DNA of 54,081 bases from Acidimicrobiales bacterium (GTDB taxonomy: Bacteria > Actinomycetota > Acidimicrobiia > Acidimicrobiales > Aldehydirespiratoraceae), in assembly GCA_029247365.1 (NCBI GenBank), contig JAQWLJ010000020.1:1-54081 (forward strand), in the 5' to 3' direction. The number at the start of each line of letters is the position of its first letter. Positions within the stretch are counted from its first letter, which is position 1. The notes beneath the pieces are model-generated. The model had not been told where the DNA came from and made no database searches. It saw only the letters and a program-made list of their open reading frames with translations. A program made the position numbers and the translations under genes. Positions 50,053-54,081 of this stretch are shown one piece after another.

Positions 50053-51434
50053 TGCAGACGGACCGCTTGGCGTTTGAGTTCCGTTTGGACAGCAACGATG
50101 TCGACGTCGGCGACGGTGCGCCCGGTCTTAACTGCGATCGCGGCTGCCGCTCCAGCGCCCTGGCCGGCCACGGTGCAACACATCATGTTTCGCACGGCGG
50201 CGTGTGAGGTCTGGTCGCCACCGATCGAACGACCCGTCACCAGGAGGTTGTCGACCCCGTCACTCGGCACCATCGAGTTGTAGGGCACGTGGAAGTAGCG
50301 GCCGGTCGTGGGGAGGATCAGGATCCCGTAGCCGTCGATGAACTCGGGGAAGATACCGATGGAGTCATCGAACCGGCCCTGTCCACGAACGTCGTGGGCG
50401 GTGAGGTTGTAGCGGGCGATGAGCTTGCGGGTGTCGCGGATGCCGATCGTCATCCCGTAATTGCGGAGCTTCGCGTTCTCGCATCCGGGCGTGTACCGGC
50501 GCAGCGCATCGATCGCCAGCAGGGCTTGCCGACGGCCTTCGATCTCGCCCGCAGTGAGTGACCACACATCGGTGCCGTCGACCTCGGGCATGTGCACGAG
50601 GTTGAGATAGGTAAGGTCGCCCTGCTCGGAGATGGCGCCCCAGGTGCCCCCGAGTGTCTTGAGGTCGGCGGGAATGTGGCCGGCTTCCTTGGCGCGGTCG
50701 AACGGCTTCGAGAGCCACGGTGAGAACATGTCGTCCTCCTTTCCGGTGGTCTCGACCGACCATTCGTCGGCGCCGGCCCACGACAGGTAGGTCTGGGGGT
50801 CATCCTTCACGCCCTGGATGAACGCGGCTTTGTCAACACCGGTCATGTGGAACATCACCGATGCGGCCTGCATCTGTTCGAGCGGCGTCTTGTGGGTCGC
50901 CGTACCGGTCCGGTGGGCGATGTCGGCGTCACCGGTGGCGTCGATCACGACCCGGCCCAGCACGGCGTGACGACCGGACTTCGACTCGACGATCACGCCG
51001 ATGATGGCGTCGTCTTCGACGATCGGGGCAACGACGAGCGTGTGTAGCAGCGGCTTGATGCCGGCCTCTGCGACCATGTCGTCGGCAACGTTCTTGAACC
51101 CCTCTGCGTCGAGCGCGTGGCTGTCGCTCTGCGGTTCGGGTTGGGCGGCGCCAGCGGCTTTGGCCCGCTTCTCGAACTCGATGCCGATGCCCTCTGAGTC
51201 GATGGTGTTCTCGTGGCGGTACCAGGCGAAGCCCTCGACTCCGACCTGGGTGATGTTGCCGCCGAAACAACCGTTGCGGTCGAGCAGCAAGACCGACACG
51301 CCGGCACGAGCGGCGGCGAGTGCAGCCGACAAGCCACCCGGCCCGCTGCCGATCACAAGGACGTCGGCACGCGCGAGAACGTCAAGGGTGCGAGCCGGTT
51401 CGGTGATCACGTCCAACGCTTGCGGATGAGCCAT
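50049..51434 (-). CDS. FAD-dependent oxidoreductase (FAD_oxidored type)
   Basis: 461 aa. N-terminal dinucleotide motif DVLVIGSGPGGLSAALAAARAG, LLLDRNGCFGGNITQVG, later VVIDATGDADIAHRTG and a C-terminal VTGRSIGGDQTSHAAVRNM FAD closing loop. The FAD-dependent dehydrogenase family has scattered substrates. ATG 51434 overlaps the stop of the 2-oxoglutarate oxygenase (TGATG), so both are made together and may act on the same compound (inference). Confidence 0.85.
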   Translation of the reverse strand: MAHPQALDVITEPARTLDVLARADVLVIGSGPGGLSAALAAARAGVSVLLLDRNGCFGGNITQVGVEGFAWYRHENTIDSEGIGIEFEKRAKAAGAAQPEPQSDSHALDAEGFKNVADDMVAEAGIKPLLHTLVVAPIVEDDAIIGVIVESKSGRHAVLGRVVIDATGDADIAHRTGTATHKTPLEQMQAASVMFHMTGVDKAAFIQGVKDDPQTYLSWAGADEWSVETTGKEDDMFSPWLSKPFDRAKEAGHIPADLKTLGGTWGAISEQGDLTYLNLVHMPEVDGTDVWSLTAGEIEGRRQALLAIDALRRYTPGCENAKLRNYGMTIGIRDTRKLIARYNLTAHDVRGQGRFDDSIGIFPEFIDGYGILILPTTGRYFHVPYNSMVPSDGVDNLLVTGRSIGGDQTSHAAVRNMMCCTVAGQGAGAAAAIAVKTGRTVADVDIVAVQTELKRQAVRLH

Positions 51435-52384
51435 CAGCGGTCGAGCGTACCGAGGTCGTGCCCGGCGGTCGATGGCGACTCGTTGGGCCAGTTGGTGCGC
51501 CACACCTCTGCACTGAGGGGCCCGACCGGCATCGGTGGCTTGTTGAATCCGAAGATCGGTGGCACGAGTGGTTCGACGGTGACGTTGTGGTTGGGCACGA
51601 CAAAAAACGGGAACGAGTAGCGCGCTCCGCCGCTGCGGTTGGTCACGCGGTGGGGAGTCGCGACGAACCGGCCCCCCGACCACAGTTCAAGCATCTCGCC
51701 CACGTTCACGACCAGCGCGTCAGGGGGCGCGTCAACCTCGATCCACCCACCGTCGCGACTGCGAACCTCGAGCCCCCCGACAGGATCGGGATGAAGCAAC
51801 GTGATGACGTTGGTGTCCTTGTGAGGGTGGATACCGGTCACGTCTCTGGTGGGCGGCTGTGCCGGGTAGTGCAACAGTGTCATGTTGGTGAGTGGCGCCT
51901 TGTGCCACGACGCGAGTTCGGCGGGCGACACACCGAGTTCCTCTGCGAACGCGTCGAGCATCGGCTCGGCGACCGCGTCGCATGCGGCCCAGTAGTTGGC
52001 GATGGTCGTCGCCAGGCCGGGCATGGCCGCCGGCCAACGGTTCGGGCCGTAGAGCTCGCACTCGCCGGCCACGGGATGGTCTGGCGGGCACTCCCAGTGG
52101 AGCTTGTAGCCCTCATATTGATCGCGCTGATCGCCGTTCGCGTCCACCCGGTTCGGGGTGAAGAAGCCGAGGGGGATGAAGCCGCGGTAGTTGGTTGGGG
52201 TGATCCGCCCGGCGGCCTTCGCAGCGTCATCGAGCGCAAACAGGGTCCGGAGCGAACTCCGAACCCGTTCAAAGAGCTCGACTGGGATCCCGTGACCAAC
52301 CACGGACACGAACCCGATTTCTTCACATGCCGATCGCAGCTCAGCGCCGAAGGTCGCCGATCGAGCGTCGACAATCGGGATCAC
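51434..52384 (-). CDS. 2-oxoglutarate/Fe(II)-dependent oxygenase, isopenicillin N synthase-like
   Basis: 316 aa. Begins IPIVDARS, the common N-terminus of this family. Iron ligands His and Asp are in GIHPHKDTN and the distal His in ATPHRVTN; 2OG-binding Arg-x-Ser is in ARYSFPFF. Resembles plant-type and bacterial oxidases (hydroxylation, ring closure). GTG 52384 is preferred for that N-terminus; a TTG at 52408 is also in frame and would overlap the RDD gene. Operon with the FAD oxidoreductase downstream. Confidence 0.85.
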   Translation of the reverse strand: MIPIVDARSATFGAELRSACEEIGFVSVVGHGIPVELFERVRSSLRTLFALDDAAKAAGRITPTNYRGFIPLGFFTPNRVDANGDQRDQYEGYKLHWECPPDHPVAGECELYGPNRWPAAMPGLATTIANYWAACDAVAEPMLDAFAEELGVSPAELASWHKAPLTNMTLLHYPAQPPTRDVTGIHPHKDTNVITLLHPDPVGGLEVRSRDGGWIEVDAPPDALVVNVGEMLELWSGGRFVATPHRVTNRSGGARYSFPFFVVPNHNVTVEPLVPPIFGFNKPPMPVGPLSAEVWRTNWPNESPSTAGHDLGTLDR

Positions 52385-52394
52385 GCGGCCAGCG

Positions 52395-52991
52395 CTACTT
52401 CCGGACAACCCGTGTGTTGCCGATGCGGTCGTAGATGCTTTGATGCTCGGCGCTGTCGTTACCGATCATCACTATCGCTGCGATGCCGCATCCAAGAACG
52501 ATCAGCCCCCCGAGAACCGGAATCAGCCCCACGATGTAGGGAAGACTCCGCATCACAGCGCCTCGTGGCGTGACGCTGGTTTCGCCGTCGGCCTCGGTGA
52601 TCCGAAGCCCCAGCATCATCTTTCCTGGCGTGGCTGCCTTCGTAACGATTATGCCGATGTATGCGGCGGTGATTAGCGCGCTGAGTAGCACGGACTCGGC
52701 TCCACCTGCATAGGCCTCAAACCCGTTGCCGGTGCTGTCTCCGAAGAACACGAGTAGCAGCATGAAGCTGAGAATGAACACGATCCCGATGTCGATCAGT
52801 GCAGCGAAGAACCGCACACCGAGGTCGGCGTAGCGAATGCCGCCCGTTGGGTTCGCGGAAGCGCCGGGCGGTGGTGGCGGAGCCGCCGATGGCGCCGGTT
52901 GGGGATCGCCCACCCATTGCGTGCCGTCCCAGTAGCGAACCGTGTCGGGCGGGTCGCCCTCTGCGTAATAGTGGCCGGGTTGTTGGCTCAT
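52395..52991 (-). CDS. DUF2510/RDD membrane protein, copy 1
   Basis: 198 aa. N-terminal DUF2510-like tryptophan motif (GHYYAEGDPPDTVRYWDGTQW), a proline-rich linker, then an RDD domain with three helices (YADLGVRFFAALIDIGIVFIL, TPGKMMLGLRI). Function of RDD proteins is poorly known; some are ion antiporters. The first 34 residues are almost identical to the upstream copy at 53022-53516. Start ATG 52991 has only a weak AAAGG upstream. Confidence 0.85.
   Translation of the reverse strand: MSQQPGHYYAEGDPPDTVRYWDGTQWVGDPQPAPSAAPPPPPGASANPTGGIRYADLGVRFFAALIDIGIVFILSFMLLLVFFGDSTGNGFEAYAGGAESVLLSALITAAYIGIIVTKAATPGKMMLGLRITEADGETSVTPRGAVMRSLPYIVGLIPVLGGLIVLGCGIAAIVMIGNDSAEHQSIYDRIGNTRVVRK
52891..52991 (-). 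repeat. Direct repeat, copy 1 (5' end of DUF2510 gene)
   Basis: About 100 bp nearly identical to 53416-53516 (offset 525), covering the N-terminal coding part of both tandem genes; the downstream parts diverge completely. Indicates recent duplication or gene conversion limited to the N-terminal module. Confidence 0.8.
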
Positions 52992-53021
52992 GATCGCGCC
53001 TTTCGGAACTGATGGATGGGG

Positions 53022-53516
53022 TCAGGTGCGGACGACGACGGTGCTGGACAGTCGCTCCCAGAACGTGCGGTTCTGGTCATCGAAGAACACCAGCAGGAGC
53101 AGAATGAGCGCAGGGATATAGAAAAACATCTGTGCAATGCCAAACACGATGGAGGCTGCAATGCCGCGCACAAAGATCATCCGTGCTGGACCGGCCGGCT
53201 CACCGGTTGCTTCGATCAGGGCCTGTTGGTTCATCAGCTTCTTGGCCGGGGTTTGGCCCTCGTTCTTGAGCACGATCACAAGGGCCCAGATGAGCCAACC
53301 GATACCGAGCGTGACAATCAAGAGAGCGATCTCGAGCAGATAGCAGAGGAAGCGGTCCATCTTCGACACGACCTCTCGCTGGCCGGCGGCGACCGGCAGT
53401 GGAGGTACGGTCGATGGCGCAGGTTGGGGGTCGCCGACCCACTGGTTGCCGTCCCAGTAGCGAACCGTGTCGGGTGGGTCGCCCTCTGCGTAGTAGTGGC
53501 CGGGTTGTTGGCTCAT
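53022..53516 (-). CDS. DUF2510 membrane protein, copy 2
   Basis: 164 aa. The same N-terminal DUF2510 module as copy 1, then a different membrane part: about three to four helices (FLCYLLEIALLIVTLGIGWLIWALV, GIAASIVFGIAQMFFYIPALILLLLVFF) with TPAKKLM, an RDD-like TPGK variant. ATG 53516 has AGGAG 8 nt upstream. Same strand and 30 bp ahead of copy 1; the two could form a hetero-oligomer. Confidence 0.8.
   Translation of the reverse strand: MSQQPGHYYAEGDPPDTVRYWDGNQWVGDPQPAPSTVPPLPVAAGQREVVSKMDRFLCYLLEIALLIVTLGIGWLIWALVIVLKNEGQTPAKKLMNQQALIEATGEPAGPARMIFVRGIAASIVFGIAQMFFYIPALILLLLVFFDDQNRTFWERLSSTVVVRT
53416..53516 (-). repeat. Direct repeat, copy 2 (5' end of DUF2510 gene)
   Basis: Partner of 52891-52991, differing from it at only a few positions. 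Confidence 0.8.
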
Positions 53517-53573
53517 TGTGATGCTCCTGCAAGAAGTGGATGATCGAGACGGTAGTGGCTCTACGGTGGCCCT

Positions 53574-54077
53574 ATGAGCGACACCGACTTTCCGAGTGCC
53601 GACGAACTGTTGGCGAACAACGCACTGACTGCGGCTGATGGTCGCCCGTTTCTGCCTGTCGAGCCGTCCCGCCGACTCGCAGTCGTGAGCTGCATGGATT
53701 GTCGAATCGACATCGAGACGGTGCTTGGCCTCGAACACGGTCAGGCCCACATACTCCGCAACGCTGGTGGCGTTGTGACCGATGACGTGATCCGATCCCT
53801 GACGCTGTCGCAGCGCTATCTCGGCACGCGAGAGGTGCTCATCATCTCCCACACCGACTGTGGCCTGTCGAAGGTGACCGAGGAGACAGTCCGGTCTGAG
53901 CTATCGGCCGAGCTCGGTATCGAGCCGGAATGGGCTGTCGAGGCCTTTACCGACCCGGCCGACGCGGTGCGGCGATCGATCGCCCGTCTCGTCGACTCGC
54001 CGTTCATCGTGCACACCGAGCATGTGCGCGGGTTCGTCTACGACGTCGAGACCTGTCTTCTCAGCGAGGTCAGCTGA
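53574..54077 (+). CDS. Beta-carbonic anhydrase
   Basis: 167 aa, short form. Zinc ligands: SCMDCRID (Cys and the Asp-Arg dyad) and HTDCG (His-x2-Cys); GQAHILRNAGGVVTDD lies between, as in family members. Interconverts CO2 and bicarbonate in the cytosol. TACGGT (53562-53567) 6 nt before ATG. Complete at the right edge of the window. Confidence 0.93.
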   Translation: MSDTDFPSADELLANNALTAADGRPFLPVEPSRRLAVVSCMDCRIDIETVLGLEHGQAHILRNAGGVVTDDVIRSLTLSQRYLGTREVLIISHTDCGLSKVTEETVRSELSAELGIEPEWAVEAFTDPADAVRRSIARLVDSPFIVHTEHVRGFVYDVETCLLSEVS

Positions 54078-54081
54078 TCGA

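Noticed and set aside
1-54081. CRISPR arrays, integrases, transposases, attachment sites at the tRNA cluster
   Set aside because: Scanned for regular repeats, mobile-element proteins and tRNA 3'-end duplications; none seen, and gene content is typical chromosomal core.

Overview
The window looks like the chromosome of a high-GC actinobacterium of the Acidimicrobiia type (Ilumatobacter/Microthrix-like; this is an inference). Support comes from a WhiB regulator with AT-hook, an actinobacterial-type CtaF subunit IV, DUF2017 next to clpS, DUF2510/RDD membrane proteins and strong G/C third-codon bias. I saw no phage, IS element, CRISPR array or plasmid signature. The region is mostly housekeeping and aerobic metabolism.

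Layout. 1-5.5 kb: purB, a small AT-hook-like protein of unknown function divergent from an ACT-domain malic enzyme, and an Old-Yellow-Enzyme/FeS oxidoreductase. 5.6-5.9 kb: minus-strand tRNA cluster Glu-Asp-Phe. 6.0-6.9 kb: a broken locus joining half of a PlsY-like and a headless DegV-like reading frame. 6.9-17.8 kb: DUF2017, clpS, ctaA, ctaB and a long cytochrome oxidase operon. That operon starts with a subunit-I paralogue lacking all six haem/copper ligand histidines, a subunit-III paralogue and actinobacterial CtaF. It continues with a complete caa3-type set (ctaC with fused cytochrome c, ctaD, ctaE, COX4 and ctaG). 18-24.4 kb: an ABC-like fragment, an SDR, a serS operon ending in an ornithine-cyclodeaminase-like/threonine-dehydratase-like pair, two fluc genes and pdxH. 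24.4-26.7 kb: a TlpA/CcdA thiol-redox operon with a poly-gamma-glutamate hydrolase-like gene. 26.9-27.7 kb: a WhiB7-like gene behind a long leader with an upstream ORF and an attenuator. 28-38.5 kb: thioesterase, metallo-beta-lactamase-fold proteins, orn, dut, an anti-sigma-like ATPase, an alkylsulfatase-like protein, an M20 peptidase, an interrupted PPOX-fold gene, lysC, a membrane protein and an isochorismatase-like protein. 38.6-54 kb: hotdog thioesterase, D-aminoacylase-like amidohydrolase, GH3 glycosidase, msrA, PhzF, SDR, HyuA-like ATPase, flavin reductase, esterase, an FAD oxidoreductase/2OG-oxygenase/RDD run and a beta-carbonic anhydrase.

Two points stand out. The WhiB7-like gene has a promoter with an AT-rich patch beside the -35, a 55-codon upstream ORF with a strong Shine-Dalgarno, an intrinsic terminator, and a mutually exclusive antiterminator pairing inside the upstream ORF. 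This is a complete ribosome-sensing attenuation switch as read from sequence. Second, the respiratory operon carries a ligand-less oxidase-like module of unknown role ahead of the working caa3 oxidase.

At least 23 genes have a TANNNT hexamer 5-8 nt before the start codon, indicating widespread leaderless transcription; I used this to choose starts. Three genes are interrupted (PlsY/DegV, the tail of the ligand-less subunit I, and the PPOX gene). Each could be real decay or a base error, and reads would decide.
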